Assembly (NCBI RefSeq): GCF_000406105.1 | Contig: NZ_CM001974.1 | Location: 1,249,250 to 1,282,867, forward strand | Source of the DNA: Dickeya chrysanthemi NCPPB 402 | GTDB taxonomy: Bacteria; Pseudomonadota; Gammaproteobacteria; Enterobacterales; Enterobacteriaceae | Direction of reading: 5' to 3' | DNA: 33,618 bases | Shown: piece by piece, positions 9,623 through 19,223 of the stretch | How positions within the stretch are numbered: position 1 is the stretch's first letter | Layout: each line of letters starts with the position of its first letter | Translations under genes and position numbers: made by a program | The notes under the pieces: generated by a model | Database searches by the model: none | What the model was told of the DNA's origin: nothing | What the model saw: the letters and a program-made list of their open reading frames with translations, nothing else

Positions 9623-9669
9623 AGCGATGAAATGGGCCATCGAGAGGGAAAATCAGTGTAAACGCGGCG

Positions 9670-10392
9670 TTACAATGGAAATGAAATCAGACGGGCATCG
9701 TCGGCGGTTACCCGCAGCAGCGATCCCTCCTGATGCCAGGCTCCCAACACCGCGCGTTCAGCCTGTACGTCGGCCTGATCGATCGTATGAATCGCCGGGC
9801 GGTGGGTGTGGCCGTGGATCATCAGCGTCGCCTGATGACGGCGTAACCGGGTAAGCACTTCATCGGCGTTAACGTCCATAATCGCCATGGATTTGTGCTG
9901 GTTGGCCTGCTGGCTGGCGGCGCGCATACGAGCGGCGATGCGCAAACGAAAAGACAACGGCAACCACAGGAAAAGCCGCTGGATGAGCGGGTGATGTACT
10001 TTGCGGCGAAAGTGCTGGTAGGCATGATCGTCGGTACAGAGTGTGTCGCCGTGCAGCAGCAACGTGCGTCGGCCGTAGAGGTCAATCACGGTTTCGGTGG
10101 CGAGCAACCGTAGGCCGCTCTGGCGTGCGAAACGTCGGCCCAGCAGAAAGTCGCGGTTGCCATGGGTGAAATAGCACGGCACGCCGCCGTCGGAAAGCGT
10201 TTTAAGCGCTTGCGCCACGATGCCGTGCAGCGGCGCCGGGTCGTCGTCGCCAATCCAGGCGTCGAACAGATCGCCAAGAATATAGAGTGCGTCGGCACCG
10301 GGAGCGTCTTCATGCAGAAAACGCAGAAAACCGGCGGTAATCGCCGGTTCCTGTTCACTCAAATGCAGATCGCTAATAAACAGCGTAGACAT
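9670..10392 (-). CDS. lpxH: UDP-2,3-diacylglucosamine diphosphatase
   Basis: Hydrolyses UDP-2,3-diacylglucosamine to lipid X and UMP at the inner face of the cytoplasmic membrane, the fourth step of lipid A synthesis. The 240-aa length equals E. coli LpxH. The metallophosphoesterase signature is complete: Asp8 and His10 (ISDLHLSE), Asp41 ([11 protein letters not shown]), Asn79-Arg80 (THGNRD), His114 (HGD) and His195/His197 (MIHGHTHRP). It begins 10 bp after ppiB and is probably cotranscribed with it. purE, its downstream neighbour, has its own promoter. Confidence 0.97.
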   Translation of the reverse strand: MSTLFISDLHLSEQEPAITAGFLRFLHEDAPGADALYILGDLFDAWIGDDDPAPLHGIVAQALKTLSDGGVPCYFTHGNRDFLLGRRFARQSGLRLLATETVIDLYGRRTLLLHGDTLCTDDHAYQHFRRKVHHPLIQRLFLWLPLSFRLRIAARMRAASQQANQHKSMAIMDVNADEVLTRLRRHQATLMIHGHTHRPAIHTIDQADVQAERAVLGAWHQEGSLLRVTADDARLISFPL

Positions 10393-10402
10393 GTCGCAGA
10401 CG

Positions 10403-10897
10403 TTACTCGCTAACGGTCACGCTGGTGACCACTACGTCTTCTTTCGGCACATCCTGATGCATACCGCTGCGACCAGTAGACACCGCTTTGATCTTGTCGA
10501 CCACGTCCATGCCTTCCACCACTTCGGCGAACACACAATAACCCCAACCGTTCACCGTTTCAGATTTGAAGTTCAGGAAGTCGTTATCCACCACGTTGAT
10601 GAAGAACTGGGCGGTCGCTGAATGCGGATCGTTAGTGCGAGCCATCGCCAGCGTGCCACGGTTATTGGTAAGACCGTTGTTCGCTTCGTTCTTGATCTGC
10701 GCGTTGGTGCTTTTCTGATTCATGCCGGGTTCGAAGCCGCCGCCTTGGATCATGAAGCCGTTGATCACACGGTGAAAAATCGTGTTGTCGTAAAAACCGC
10801 TGCGGCAGTAGTTCAGGAAGTTTTCCACGGTAACCGGCGCTTTTTCCGGGAAGGTATTGATGACGATGTCGCCGTGGTTGGTATGAAACGTAATCAT
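10403..10897 (-). CDS. ppiB: peptidyl-prolyl cis-trans isomerase B (cytosolic cyclophilin)
   Basis: Cyclophilin-type prolyl isomerase, 164 aa, no signal peptide, so the cytoplasmic PpiB form rather than periplasmic PpiA. The cyclophilin core is clear: [20 protein letters not shown] carries the catalytic Arg, and [20 protein letters not shown] and [10 protein letters not shown] follow. AAGG lies 7 bp before the ATG. The ppiB-lpxH-purEK order is the standard enterobacterial one. In E. coli the divergent neighbour is cysS; here a DoxX gene is inserted between them. Confidence 0.97.
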   Translation of the reverse strand: MITFHTNHGDIVINTFPEKAPVTVENFLNYCRSGFYDNTIFHRVINGFMIQGGGFEPGMNQKSTNAQIKNEANNGLTNNRGTLAMARTNDPHSATAQFFINVVDNDFLNFKSETVNGWGYCVFAEVVEGMDVVDKIKAVSTGRSGMHQDVPKEDVVVTSVTVSE

Positions 10898-11234
10898 AGA
10901 TGAACCTTACTTAGCCATAATACACAGAATAATGAGTGATATTCACCGAGGCGCCAAGCCGCCAAGAGCGCTCTTATAACATAAGTGAATGGCTGAGTCA
11001 GCACAGGGTGAAGCCGTCGCTAAGATGAAGAAAGGGAATGAGAATCTATTTCAAATAAATTCATTAAATTGGATGTGTTTTTTTGAATTAATTTGAAATA
11101 TATTTTTATTGCTCTAAATCAATAACTAGCATCATTTTGATATGTTTTTTACTTTATAAATTTATCCTTGTTATAGTTGATAGTCACTCTCGTTAACACG
11201 TTGCTCATTCGATAATCGTACAGGTAGGTAAATT
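10898..11234. other. AT-rich ppiB-doxX divergent intergenic region
   Basis: About 340 bp that becomes strongly AT-rich from 11035 to 11200. It must hold promoters for ppiB (leftwards) and the DoxX gene (rightwards). The main structure is a 17-bp inverted repeat listed separately. I could not assign clear -35/-10 pairs. Confidence 0.5.
11047..11100. repeat. long AT-rich inverted repeat upstream of doxX gene
   Basis: TATTTCAAATAAATTCA (11047-11063) and TGAATTAATTTGAAATA (11084-11100) are inverted copies with 16 of 17 positions matching, around a 20-bp spacer. Without a GC-rich stem or an exit T tract for a neighbouring gene it is not a terminator. It may be a bipartite operator or a site of DNA bending about 130 bp before the DoxX start. 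Confidence 0.5.
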
Positions 11235-11666
11235 ATGTTGGGTATGTTGGACCGGATTAATCAGCTGTTAGACAAACCGGATTGCGGCAAGCTGATTTTA
11301 CGACTGTCGTTCAGTATTTTGGTACTGTTCCACGGTGTTCATAAGTTGATCGCGGGTGTCGGTGGTATTCAGGGAATGCTGGCGGCTCATGGCTTGCCGG
11401 GCTTTATCGCCTACGGCGTGTTTATTGGCGAGGTGATTGCACCTGTGCTGATGATTCTGGGCATCCTGACTCGCCCTGCCGCGCTGTCTTTCGCCTTCAC
11501 CATGATTGTGGCGTTCGCACTGGCGCATCCGGAAGCTATTTTCACCCTTGATAAAACCGGGGCATGGGGGATTGAGAACGTGGCGGTTTACTTCTTCGCC
11601 GGTATCGCTATTGCCCTGTTGGGCAGCGGTAAATACTCTGTGATGAGCAACCCGCGCTGGCGCTAA
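11235..11666 (+). CDS. DoxX-family inner membrane protein
   Basis: Small integral membrane protein of 143 aa with four predicted helices: about 20-42, 50-72, 75-95 and 113-131. The DoxX signature appears as LRLSFSILVLFHGVHKL, followed by GVFIGEVIAPVLMILGILTRPAA. DoxX proteins are linked in the literature to redox and quinone-related membrane functions, but no specific reaction can be assigned here. AGGTAGGT precedes the ATG; a second ATG at 11244 is possible. It stands alone with its own AT-rich upstream region and a strong terminator, and it interrupts the otherwise conserved cysS-ppiB neighbourhood, so it may be a lineage-specific insertion. Confidence 0.88.
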   Translation: MLGMLDRINQLLDKPDCGKLILRLSFSILVLFHGVHKLIAGVGGIQGMLAAHGLPGFIAYGVFIGEVIAPVLMILGILTRPAALSFAFTMIVAFALAHPEAIFTLDKTGAWGIENVAVYFFAGIAIALLGSGKYSVMSNPRWR

Positions 11667-11710
11667 GTGCGGCATCGGTAGTCAATAGTTCGGTTGCGGT
11701 TAGCAGCGAT

Positions 11711-11738
11711 ACAAACCCGGCGATAACGCCGGGTTTGT
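11711..11738 (+). terminator. terminator after doxX gene
   Basis: ACAAACCCGGCG (11711-11722), loop ATAA, CGCCGGGTTTGT (11727-11738): a perfect 12-bp stem with T-containing 3' arm and GCGTTTTAAG beyond it, 45 bp past the DoxX stop. Its symmetry should let it work in both directions. Confidence 0.8.
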
Positions 11739-11938
11739 GCGTTTTAAGCAGGATTAAGACGCGAAACCGCCGGAATGGCGAATATTGGGCTCACCCGCTT
11801 GCAATAGGTTAGGGTTCAGGTTTCAATACGCAGCTACGTCCGAAAACCGGATAAAAACCGACTTTATTACGCGTACCGCAGACAACGATGCACATCTCCT
11901 GCGAACACGTTATGTTGTGAACACCATGGAATGCCCTG

Positions 11939-13324
11939 ATGCTAAAGATCTTTAATACCCTGAGTCGTCAAAAAGAGGAATTCAAACCCATCCACGCTGG
12001 CAAGGTTGGCATGTATGTGTGCGGGATAACCGTTTACGACCTGTGTCATATCGGTCATGGGCGTACTTTCGTGGCGTTTGACGTGGTGGCGCGTTACCTG
12101 CGTTATCTCGGGTATGACGTAAAATATGTCCGCAATATCACCGACATTGACGACAAGATCATCAAGCGTGCGACGGAGAACGGCGAAACTATCGAGCAAC
12201 TCACCAACCGCATGATCGGTGAGATGAACACCGATTTTCAGGCGCTGAATATTCTGTCTCCGGACGAAGAGCCGCGGGCCACGCATTACATCGCGGAAAT
12301 CATTGAGCTGGTTGAAAAATTGATCGCCCGTCGTCATGCCTACGTGGCGGATAACGGCGACGTGATGTTTTCGGTGGATACCGCACCGGGTTACGGCGTG
12401 CTGTCCCGTCAGGATCTGGAGCAACTGAAGGCCGGTGCACGGGTGGAAATCACCGAAGTGAAACGCAACCCGATGGATTTTGTGCTGTGGAAAATGTCCA
12501 AAGCGGGCGAGCCGAGCTGGCCGTCGCCGTGGGGCAATGGCCGTCCAGGCTGGCATATTGAGTGCTCGGCGATGAACTGCAAACAACTGGGTGAACATTT
12601 CGACATCCACGGCGGCGGTTCCGACCTGATGTTTCCGCACCACGAAAATGAAATTGCCCAGTCGACCTGCGCGCACGGCGGCGATTACGTGAATTACTGG
12701 ATGCACTCCGGCATGGTGATGGTCGACCGGGAGAAGATGTCCAAGTCCCTGAATAATTTCTTTACCGTGCGCGATGTGTTGACTCACTACGATGCGGAGA
12801 CCATTCGCTATTTTCTGATTTCCGGTCATTACCGCAGTCAACTGAACTACACGGAAGAGAACCTCAAGCAGGCGCGTGCCTCGCTGGAGCGCCTGTACAC
12901 CGCGTTACGCGGCACCGATGCGTCTGCATCGGCGGCGGGCGGCGAGGCATTTGAACGCCGTTTCCGCGACGCGATGGATGACGATTTCAATACGCCGGAA
13001 GCTTACTCGGTGCTGTTCGACATGGCCCGCGAGGTTAACCGCCTGAAAGCGGAAGATGCGGCGGCAGCCGATGGTCTGGCGGCGATGTTACGCCAACTGG
13101 CCGGCGTGCTGGGGCTGCTGGAGTGCGATCCGGAGCTGTTTTTGCAAAGCGGCGCGCAGGCTGATGATGGCGAAGTGCAAGAAATTGAAGCGCTGATCAA
13201 ACAGCGCAACGATGCCCGTCGGTCGAAGGACTGGGCGTTGGCGGATGCGGCGCGCAACCGGCTGACGGAAATGGGCATCGTGCTGGAAGACGGCCCGCAG
13301 GGCACCACCTGGCGTCGTAAATAA
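11939..13324 (+). CDS. cysS: cysteinyl-tRNA synthetase
   Basis: Class I aminoacyl-tRNA synthetase charging tRNA-Cys; 461 aa, the same length as in E. coli. Visible are the zinc ligand Cys28 in [10 protein letters not shown], the HIGH signature at 37-40 (CHIGHGRT), the zinc-binding segments [11 protein letters not shown] and [11 protein letters not shown], and KMSKS in [13 protein letters not shown] (266-270). The C-terminal DALR and anticodon-binding part ends in GTTWRRK as in E. coli. The ATG at 11939 follows a nested ATG at 11931 that is out of frame. It is monocistronic; an ERIC element and then a terminator follow the stop. Confidence 0.98.
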   Translation: MLKIFNTLSRQKEEFKPIHAGKVGMYVCGITVYDLCHIGHGRTFVAFDVVARYLRYLGYDVKYVRNITDIDDKIIKRATENGETIEQLTNRMIGEMNTDFQALNILSPDEEPRATHYIAEIIELVEKLIARRHAYVADNGDVMFSVDTAPGYGVLSRQDLEQLKAGARVEITEVKRNPMDFVLWKMSKAGEPSWPSPWGNGRPGWHIECSAMNCKQLGEHFDIHGGGSDLMFPHHENEIAQSTCAHGGDYVNYWMHSGMVMVDREKMSKSLNNFFTVRDVLTHYDAETIRYFLISGHYRSQLNYTEENLKQARASLERLYTALRGTDASASAAGGEAFERRFRDAMDDDFNTPEAYSVLFDMAREVNRLKAEDAAAADGLAAMLRQLAGVLGLLECDPELFLQSGAQADDGEVQEIEALIKQRNDARRSKDWALADAARNRLTEMGIVLEDGPQGTTWRRK

Positions 13325-13358
13325 TCGCGACAGTCAGCAATGTTCTCGATAGTCATAA

Positions 13359-13485
13359 TATACCCAAAATAATTCGAGTTGCAGGAAGGCGGCAAGAGAG
13401 AGAATCCCGATGAGCTTACTCAGGTAAGTGATTCGGGTGAACGAACGCAGCCAACGTACCTGCAACTTGAAGTATGACGGGTATA
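13359..13485. repeat. full-length ERIC element (127 bp)
   Basis: The sequence starts TATACCCAAAATAATTCGAG and ends AGTATGACGGGTATA, with the internal ERIC core GAGCTTACTCAGGTAAGTGA (compare the ERIC-PCR primer regions). Total length is 127 bp, the canonical size, with complementary ends. It lies between the cysS stop and its terminator, and the terminator stem begins at the very next base, so ERIC RNA is transcribed as the cysS 3' UTR. Confidence 0.92.
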
Positions 13486-13510
13486 AAGGCCCAGTTTCCG
13501 GGCCTTCTTC
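13486..13510. terminator. bidirectional terminator between cysS and ybcJ
   Basis: AAGGCCC (13486-13492), loop AGTTTCC, GGGCCTT (13500-13506), then CTTC. The reverse strand exits into TTTATA, so it can serve both cysS (+) and folD-ybcJ (-). Confidence 0.75.
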
Positions 13511-13539
13511 GTTAGTGTGCCGTTATGGTAGCCGGCGGG

Positions 13540-13752
13540 TCACGCCTGAACGGTAACCGATTCGCCGCCAAAACTCACAACCTGACCGGCAACGATTTTG
13601 CAGCGTTTGCGGGTTTCGGTCTGGCCATCGACGGTGACGTCGCCGGCGGCAATCGCCTGTTTGGCGGCGGCGCCGCTTTCGCTCCAGCCTTGCAGTTTCA
13701 GCAAATCGCACAGTTCCACGTGCGGGTGTTTCTCCAGATGAAATACGTTCAT
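13540..13752 (-). CDS. ybcJ: S4-like RNA-binding protein YbcJ
   Basis: Small predicted RNA-binding protein of 70 aa, the same length as E. coli YbcJ. It is a single S4-like alpha-L fold: KHPHVELCDLLKLQGWSESG, then AKQAIAAGDVTVDG and the basic ETRKRCKIVAG. The exact RNA target is unknown; S4-like proteins often act in ribosome or tRNA metabolism. It begins 6 bp after the folD stop, the order also found in E. coli, so the two genes are probably cotranscribed. Confidence 0.93.
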   Translation of the reverse strand: MNVFHLEKHPHVELCDLLKLQGWSESGAAAKQAIAAGDVTVDGQTETRKRCKIVAGQVVSFGGESVTVQA

Positions 13753-13758
13753 GGTAGG

Positions 13759-14628
13759 TTATGCCTGTGCCGGAGTGTCGTGGTATTCCTCGCAAGCCTG
13801 CAAGGTGTTTTGAATAAGCGTTGCAACCGTCATCGGCCCCACGCCTCCTGGCACCGGCGTGATATACGCGGCGCGCTCTGCGGCTTCGTCGAACTTCACG
13901 TCGCCCACCACTTTGCCGTTTTCCAGCCGGTTGATGCCGACATCAATCACGATAGCGCCCGGTTTGATCCACTCGCCGGGAATAAAGCCCGGTTTGCCGA
14001 CGGCGACCACCAGCAGGTCGGCGTGTTCGACGTGGTGGCGCAGATCTTTGGTGAAGCGATGGGTCACGGTGGTGGTGCATCCCGCCAGTAGCAGTTCCAT
14101 GCTCATCGGACGGCCGACGATGTTGGACGCGCCGACAACGACGGCGTTGAGGCCAAACATATTGATGTTGTAACGCTCCAGCAGCGTGACGATGCCGCGT
14201 GGCGTGCAGGGGCGCAGCAACGGCGCGCGCTGGCACAGCCGACCGACGTTATACGGATGGAAGCCGTCTACGTCTTTGTCCGGTGCGATGCGTTCAATCA
14301 CCTTGGTATTGTCGATGCCTGCCGGTAACGGCAACTGCACCAGAATGCCGTCGATAGCGGTATCGGCATTCAGTTCGTCGATCAACGCCAACAATTCCGG
14401 CTCGGTGGTGGTGGCCGGCAGGTCATAGGAGCGCGAAATGAACCCCACTTCTTCACAAACTTTGCGTTTGCTGGTGACATAAATTTGTGAAGCGGGGTTA
14501 TCGCCCACCAATATGACTGCCAGTCCCGGCGCGCGTTTACCTTCAGCCAGCCGTTGCTTTACGCGCACGGCGACTTCGTCCTTCACCTGCTGCGCAATCG
14601 TTTTACCATCAATAATTTTTGCAACCAT
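13759..14628 (-). CDS. folD: bifunctional methylenetetrahydrofolate dehydrogenase/cyclohydrolase
   Basis: Interconverts 5,10-methylene-, methenyl- and 10-formyl-tetrahydrofolate using NADP; cytoplasmic, 289 aa (E. coli 288). Signature segments are [16 protein letters not shown] with the catalytic Lys, [25 protein letters not shown], the Rossmann motif [13 protein letters not shown] and the C-terminal [14 protein letters not shown]. In-frame codons reach back to 14652, but [15 protein letters not shown] from 14628 matches the known N-terminus; the ribosome-binding site is weak for either. It supplies one-carbon units to the purine pathway encoded nearby, although not cotranscribed with it. Confidence 0.96.
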   Translation of the reverse strand: MVAKIIDGKTIAQQVKDEVAVRVKQRLAEGKRAPGLAVILVGDNPASQIYVTSKRKVCEEVGFISRSYDLPATTTEPELLALIDELNADTAIDGILVQLPLPAGIDNTKVIERIAPDKDVDGFHPYNVGRLCQRAPLLRPCTPRGIVTLLERYNINMFGLNAVVVGASNIVGRPMSMELLLAGCTTTVTHRFTKDLRHHVEHADLLVVAVGKPGFIPGEWIKPGAIVIDVGINRLENGKVVGDVKFDEAAERAAYITPVPGGVGPMTVATLIQNTLQACEEYHDTPAQA

Positions 14629-14861
14629 GTACAGAAAATCCATCATTTTCACTACGGGGGAATGCGCCTATTTTGGCAGAAGCGGCGCGGGCTGTCAGGC
14701 ATTGTGTGGTGATTAATTGTGATGTGTGAGTAATCCGCAACGTTATCGTGTCAGTAAATGTGTGATTTAGCGGTTTCCCTTCGCAAGGTACGACTATAGT
14801 AAATCAGTAAGAACAAATAATTGTGGCGGCTTATCTCATTCTTATACCCCTTTAGGAGGAG

Positions 14862-14888
14862 TAAAGTTTCAATCCCTGGGGGCGATAG
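14862..14888 (+). promoter_or_regulatory. sigma-28 (FliA) class flagellar promoter
   Basis: TAAAGTTT (14862-14869), an 11-bp spacer, GGCGATAG (14881-14888). The consensus is TAAAGTTT-N11-GCCGATAA, giving a perfect -35, correct spacing and 6 of 8 at -10. It lies about 80 bp before the chemoreceptor start, where such a promoter is expected. The rest of the 14629-14970 gap shows no other clear signal. Confidence 0.85.
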
Positions 14889-14970
14889 GATACTGATAAG
14901 TAGTCACTATATTGACTATTTCGCACGTGATTAAGCGGGCGCATTCTCTGGGGCCAAGCAAGGGGCTTAT

Positions 14971-16911
14971 ATGCTTCGATTATCCTCTCTTTCTATTCGT
15001 TACAAGTTTGCGTTGGCGTTAACGCCATTACTGATAGCACTACTGTGGTTTGCGACTAACGGCGTACTGGAGCGACGCCATACTGAGCAGGATATGGTGC
15101 AATTCGCACAGTTGTTGGCTCTGTCGCAGCAGGCAGGCAACGCTGCACATGCCCTGCAGCGCGAACGTGGTATGAGTTCAGGATATATCGGCAGTAAAGG
15201 GCAGAAATTCGCCGCGCAATTACGGGATCAACGGGGGGAAACCGATAAAGCTTTAGCGGCATTGTGGAAAAGCCAATCCTCGCTGACGTTATCCGGCGCT
15301 GTCGGTGGCATTGCGCAGCGCCTGAGCCGCTTGCAGGAGCGTTTACAGACATTGTCTTCGCTGCGTGCTCAGGTGGATGGTTTTTCGGTGCCGGCTTCAC
15401 AAGCCGTCGGGTGGTACACCGCCAACGTCAGCGATCTGATCGCGTTGGTGGGGGAGATGAGCCATCTGGTGACTGACGGTGGCCTGGTGACTCGTGTGGC
15501 GGCCTATTACAACCTGTTAAATGCCAAAGAGCAGGCGGGCATTATGCGGGCGCTGTTGTCCGAAGTGTTTGCCGTTGATCGTTTCGCGCCCGGCCAGTAC
15601 GAGCGTTTTAGTCAATTGGTCGGCATGGAAAACGCCTACACCAATGCGTTTAACCAGTTTGCCCAACCGGCGCTCAGGCAGCAATTGCAGGATTCGCTCA
15701 ATGATGCAGCGGCGCAGACGGCGCTGAAAATGCGTGATACCGCGTTTAGCAAAGCGGCCAGCGGCGGATTCGGCATTGATGCTAACGACTGGTTCAGCCA
15801 GCAGACGCAGCGTATCGACAGGCTCAAAGTGGTTGAAGACGCGGCCTCCGCGGAATTGCTGGTGTGGGCGAATCGGTTGCAGTATCAGGCGCGGGTAAGC
15901 GGTTACGGTTATCTGGGCGGAACGGTGGTATCGCTAGCGCTAGCCTTGCTGCTGGCGATGCTGGTGGCGCGCAATGTATACCAGCAACTGACTTCCACCC
16001 TGAAAACCATTGATGACATGGGCAACGATCTGACCTGTCGGCTGGATGTACCGGGTAAAGACGAACTATCGCAGTTGAATCAGGCTTATAACCGGTCGCT
16101 GGAAAATATCGAGCAGGTGGTGAGCACCATTAAGCAAGGCGCAGAGCTGGTGGAGCGAGCCGGCACTGAAATTGCCCAGGGGAATCAGGATCTGGCGCAG
16201 CGGACCGACGAACAGGCGGCATCGCTGGTGGAAACCGCCAGCAGTATGGAGCAAATCACCATCGCGGTGAAACAGACGGCGGATTATGCCGACCAGGCCT
16301 CTGAGCTGATGAAAACCATGGAAGCACAAATCGCCGCGGCCGATCACGTCACCATGCAGGCTACTGAAGCGATGTCGCAAATCCGTCAGTCCAGCGAGCA
16401 GATGTCGCAGATCACGGCGGCTATTGACGCCATTGCGTTTCAGACTAATTTGCTGGCGCTGAATGCGTCGGTAGAAGCAGCCCGGGCCGGCGAACAGGGG
16501 CGTGGGTTTGCCGTAGTGGCGACCGAGGTGCGCAATCTGGCGCAGCGCAGCGCCGGTGAGTCGCAGCGTATCCGCGATCTGATCTCGACCAGTATTGAAC
16601 AGGTTCATTCCGGGGTTGCGCTGGTTGCGCGCAGCAGCGAAACCATGAAGCAGATCATGTCTAGTACGTCGCAGGTGCGGGATTTTGTCAGTGATATCGC
16701 GACAGCTGCACGGGAACAGTCGCTCGGCGTGGCTCAGATCAACCTGGCGTTGAGCCAGTTGGAGCAGGTGACCCAGCAGAATGCGGCGCTGGTGTCGGAG
16801 GCGGCCACCGCCAGCCGATTGCTCGACAGGCAGGCCAGCGACATGAAAGAAACGGTCGATCGCTTTGTCGTTGCCGATAGCAACGATGTTCGGATTGGCC
16901 TGCTCCGCTAA
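14971..16911 (+). CDS. methyl-accepting chemotaxis protein with NIT sensor domain
   Basis: Inner-membrane chemoreceptor, 646 aa. TM1 is near residues 12-31. A large periplasmic domain follows with the NIT-type motif [18 protein letters not shown] (60-77); NIT domains are associated with nitrate/nitrite sensing, but this ligand is inferred only from family. TM2 is near 313-333, then a HAMP domain (about 334-386) and the methylation and signalling helices. The conserved tip is around 483-527 ([37 protein letters not shown]). There is no C-terminal NWETF-like pentapeptide for CheR/CheB tethering, so it probably relies on other receptors for efficient adaptation. AGGGG lies 5 bp before the ATG. 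The upstream sigma-28 promoter places it in the flagellar regulon. Confidence 0.93.
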   Translation: MLRLSSLSIRYKFALALTPLLIALLWFATNGVLERRHTEQDMVQFAQLLALSQQAGNAAHALQRERGMSSGYIGSKGQKFAAQLRDQRGETDKALAALWKSQSSLTLSGAVGGIAQRLSRLQERLQTLSSLRAQVDGFSVPASQAVGWYTANVSDLIALVGEMSHLVTDGGLVTRVAAYYNLLNAKEQAGIMRALLSEVFAVDRFAPGQYERFSQLVGMENAYTNAFNQFAQPALRQQLQDSLNDAAAQTALKMRDTAFSKAASGGFGIDANDWFSQQTQRIDRLKVVEDAASAELLVWANRLQYQARVSGYGYLGGTVVSLALALLLAMLVARNVYQQLTSTLKTIDDMGNDLTCRLDVPGKDELSQLNQAYNRSLENIEQVVSTIKQGAELVERAGTEIAQGNQDLAQRTDEQAASLVETASSMEQITIAVKQTADYADQASELMKTMEAQIAAADHVTMQATEAMSQIRQSSEQMSQITAAIDAIAFQTNLLALNASVEAARAGEQGRGFAVVATEVRNLAQRSAGESQRIRDLISTSIEQVHSGVALVARSSETMKQIMSSTSQVRDFVSDIATAAREQSLGVAQINLALSQLEQVTQQNAALVSEAATASRLLDRQASDMKETVDRFVVADSNDVRIGLLR

Positions 16912-16922
16912 TCAACCGGCGG

Positions 16923-17723
16923 TCAGCGCTGATACAGCCTGGCCGCCGCGTCCATAAAGGCGCGCACGATGTTCTCCAGCATCGGCTGTAATTCCCGCGC
17001 CTTGTCCGGTTGCCAGGCGAAAGGAGCCTGTTCACTCATGTAGTTACACTGCGCCAGCTCCAGTTGCATCGCGTGTTGGCGCTGTTCCGGTTGGCCGTAG
17101 GCGCGGGTGATGTAACCACCACGGAAACGGCCGTTCAAGACCCAGCTCCAGCGCTGCTGTGACTGGCAGACTTCCAACAGCGCCGACCCAATAGACGGCG
17201 CACAACTGAGACTACCATTGGTGCCGAGGTTCAGGTCCGGCAGTTGCCCGTCGAACAAACGTGGAATGCGTGATGCGATAGAGTGTGCGTCGAACAGTAG
17301 CGCATAGCCGTGGCGCTGTTTGATGTGCGCCAGTTGTTGTTGAATTTGCTGGTGATAAGGATGCCAGATATCGCGCAGATAACCGGCGCGCACGGTATCG
17401 GGCGGTGCATTGTCGGGCATAAACGCCGGCGTGCCGTCGAACAGGATGTCGGGGAACAGGCCGGTGGTGGCGGTGGTGTACAGCGGCTGGTCGTCGGCCG
17501 GACGGTTCAGGTCGATAACAAAACGCGAGTAGTTGGCCGCCAGTACGCTGGCACCCAGCTTGCGGGCAAAATCGTACAGTTGTGGGATATGCCAGTCAGT
17601 GTCGGGAAGCGGGCGAGCGGCAGGAGTGAGCCTGTCAGCCACCTCCGGCGTCAGTGCGGTGCCTGCATGAGGGATGCTGAGCAACAGCGGGCCGTCGCCT
17701 TCAATAAAAGTGAATGGGGTCAT
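16923..17723 (-). CDS. hutG: N-formylglutamate deformylase
   Basis: Final step of the five-step histidine route: N-formyl-L-glutamate to glutamate plus formate. The 266-aa length is typical of Pseudomonas-type HutG (N-formylglutamate amidohydrolase), not the unrelated arginase-fold formiminoglutamase also called HutG in Klebsiella and Bacillus. Recognisable segments are [42 protein letters not shown] and [11 protein letters not shown]. The first ATG overlaps the hutI stop by four bases (ATGA), so it is coupled to HutI. It ends 11 bp from the convergent chemoreceptor gene with no visible terminator between. It requires HutF, which is encoded divergently. Confidence 0.95.
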   Translation of the reverse strand: MTPFTFIEGDGPLLLSIPHAGTALTPEVADRLTPAARPLPDTDWHIPQLYDFARKLGASVLAANYSRFVIDLNRPADDQPLYTTATTGLFPDILFDGTPAFMPDNAPPDTVRAGYLRDIWHPYHQQIQQQLAHIKQRHGYALLFDAHSIASRIPRLFDGQLPDLNLGTNGSLSCAPSIGSALLEVCQSQQRWSWVLNGRFRGGYITRAYGQPEQRQHAMQLELAQCNYMSEQAPFAWQPDKARELQPMLENIVRAFMDAAARLYQR

Positions 17724-18934
17724 GAACGTTGTTCTCCGCGAAAAATCGTCGTGCAGGGCAGTTGACCGCCCAGCCAGTAAACCAGCTCCGCCGGGCGCGC
17801 CAGCGGCCAGTGAACGAAATCCGCCGTTTTGCCGATTTCCAGCGAACCGTGACTGTGCTCCAGCCCCAGTGCGCGCGCCGCGTGCAGCGTGACGCCGGCC
17901 AGCGCTTCTTCCGGCGTCAACCGGAAAAGCGTACAGGCCAGGTTCAGCATCAGCCGCAGCGACAACGCGGGCGAGGTGCCGGGGTTACAGTCACTGGCGA
18001 CAGCCATCGGTACGCCGTAACGGCGAAACAGGTCGACCGGCGGGCATTGCGTTTCCCGCAGCAGATAATAGGCGCCGGGCAGCAGCACCGCGACGGTGCC
18101 TGCCGCGGCCATCGCCGCCACATCCTGTTCGGTCGCGTATTCCAGATGATCGGCGGACAACGCCTGAAAGCGCGCGGCTAACGCACTGCCGTGCAGCGAT
18201 GAAAGTTGCTCGGCGTGCAGTTTCACCGGCAACTGAAGCGCTTGCGCGGCCTGAAATAACCGTTCTACCTGCGCCGGGCTGAACGCCAGGTGTTCGCAGA
18301 AGGCATCAACGGCATCGGCCAGCCCTTCGCTGACCACCGCCGGCAGCAGCTCGCGGCAGACCAGATCGACCCACGCCTCCGGCTGCTGCCTGAATTCCGG
18401 TGGAATAGCATGGGCGGCCAGACAGGTGGAGACAATCTGCACCGGCCGTCGCTGCCCCAGTTCGCGGATTACCCGCAGCATTTTCAACTCGCTGTCCACA
18501 TCCAGCCCGTAACCGGACTTGATCTCCAGCGTGGTCACCCCTTCGGCCAACAGTGGCGCTAAGCGCACCCGCGCCGAGGCGAGCAGGCTGTCGTGGTCCG
18601 CCTGTCGGGTGGCGTTGACGGTGGCAAGAATGCCGCCGCCCGCCGCGGCGATGTCGGCATAACTGACGCCATTAAGGCGTTGCTCGAATTCACCGCTGCG
18701 ATCACCGCCAAACACCAGATGGGTATGGCAGTCGATCAATCCGGGCGTAATGATACCGCCGCCGAAATCGGTGACGTGCGACGGCGCAAAATCGGGCAAT
18801 GCGTGCCGCGCACCCAGCCAGACAATACGTCCGGCGGTGACGGCCAGCGCGCCATCCTCAATCACCTGATAGCGGCCGCCGCGTAGGGTAACCAGGTCAG
18901 CGCCCAGCCACAGGCTATCGCACGGTATCGTCAT
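17720..18934 (-). CDS. hutI: imidazolonepropionase
   Basis: Amidohydrolase-fold metalloenzyme hydrolysing 4-imidazolone-5-propionate to N-formimino-L-glutamate; third step of histidine breakdown, cytoplasmic, 404 aa (usual for HutI). The metal-binding His70-x-His72 lies in [15 protein letters not shown]. Further family segments are [27 protein letters not shown] and [11 protein letters not shown] with the metal-ligand Asp. AAGGA lies 8 bp before the ATG. The leader contains an ERIC-derived element and, at its 5' end, a HutC operator. It is first in the hutIG unit and divergent from hutFD. Confidence 0.96.
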   Translation of the reverse strand: MTIPCDSLWLGADLVTLRGGRYQVIEDGALAVTAGRIVWLGARHALPDFAPSHVTDFGGGIITPGLIDCHTHLVFGGDRSGEFEQRLNGVSYADIAAAGGGILATVNATRQADHDSLLASARVRLAPLLAEGVTTLEIKSGYGLDVDSELKMLRVIRELGQRRPVQIVSTCLAAHAIPPEFRQQPEAWVDLVCRELLPAVVSEGLADAVDAFCEHLAFSPAQVERLFQAAQALQLPVKLHAEQLSSLHGSALAARFQALSADHLEYATEQDVAAMAAAGTVAVLLPGAYYLLRETQCPPVDLFRRYGVPMAVASDCNPGTSPALSLRLMLNLACTLFRLTPEEALAGVTLHAARALGLEHSHGSLEIGKTADFVHWPLARPAELVYWLGGQLPCTTIFRGEQRS

Positions 18935-18954
18935 CCTGTATTTCCTTGTTGTCG

Positions 18955-19015
18955 TCTACCCCAAATACTTCACGTTGCAGCCAACGTACCTGTCAGGTGA
19001 AGTATGACGGGTATA
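18955..19015. repeat. 61-bp internally deleted ERIC derivative
   Basis: The left 26 bp (TCTACCCC...GTTGCAG) match the left end of the full ERIC at 13359 at 21 of 26 positions, and the right 35 bp match its right end closely, ending in AGTATGACGGGTATA. The length is exactly 127 minus 66, the distance between the two GCAG tetranucleotides of the full element (13381-13384 and 13447-13450). It therefore looks like a deletion between short direct repeats. It lies in the hutI leader, 20 bp before the start codon. Confidence 0.82.
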
Positions 19016-19017
19016 AT

Positions 19018-19058
19018 CTTGTATAGACAAGTTATACGCCACCACGGCATTTCATCAA
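19018..19058 (-). promoter_or_regulatory. hutIG promoter with HutC operator
   Basis: CTTGTATAGACAAG (19018-19031) is an inverted repeat (CTTGT/ACAAG) containing the TGTATAGACA box seen at other hut units. On the minus strand it lies immediately after a sigma-70-like pair, TTGATG (19058-19053) and TATAAC (19036-19031), with a 16-bp spacer. Bound HutC would cover the transcription start. A weaker -24/-12-like reading, TGGC-N7-TTGT, also overlaps; the -12 GC is GT, so I prefer sigma-70. Confidence 0.65.
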
Positions 19059-19158
19059 GCTGTGACGGAATAGGAATTTCTTATTCATTTTCTCCGTCAC
19101 AGTACCGGCAGCTCATCCGTTTTTGTTGCGGAATAAAAAAGCCTTATGTCATGTGCGG

Positions 19159-19188
19159 CTGACTTTGGTGTATAGATATGTCTATACA
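19159..19188 (+). promoter_or_regulatory. hutF control region with double HutC box
   Basis: TGTATAGATATGTCTATACA (19169-19188) is a 20-bp palindrome with 9 of 10 pairs matching: two inverted TGTATAGAYA boxes back to back. It lies 36 bp before the hutF ATG. A weak sigma-70 pair, CTGACT (19159-19164) and TATACA (19183-19188), with 18-bp spacing would have the operator filling the spacer. Confidence 0.65.
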
Positions 19189-19223
19189 ATATCGTTAATG
19201 ACAATCACCGACAGGATTTCGCT

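Noticed and set aside
11039..11053. Fur-box-like TGAGAATCTATTTCA upstream of the DoxX gene
   Set aside because: Only about 10 of 14 positions match, and symmetry is poor in AT-rich DNA.
11942..12841. 299-codon open frame antisense to cysS
   Set aside because: It is a mirror of a strongly conserved coding gene; its residues are compositionally odd and no initiation signal is seen.
19018..19048. Sigma-54 promoter for hutIG (TGGC-N7-TTGT on the minus strand)
   Set aside because: The -12 GC is GT, which normally cripples such promoters; a sigma-70 pair fits better.
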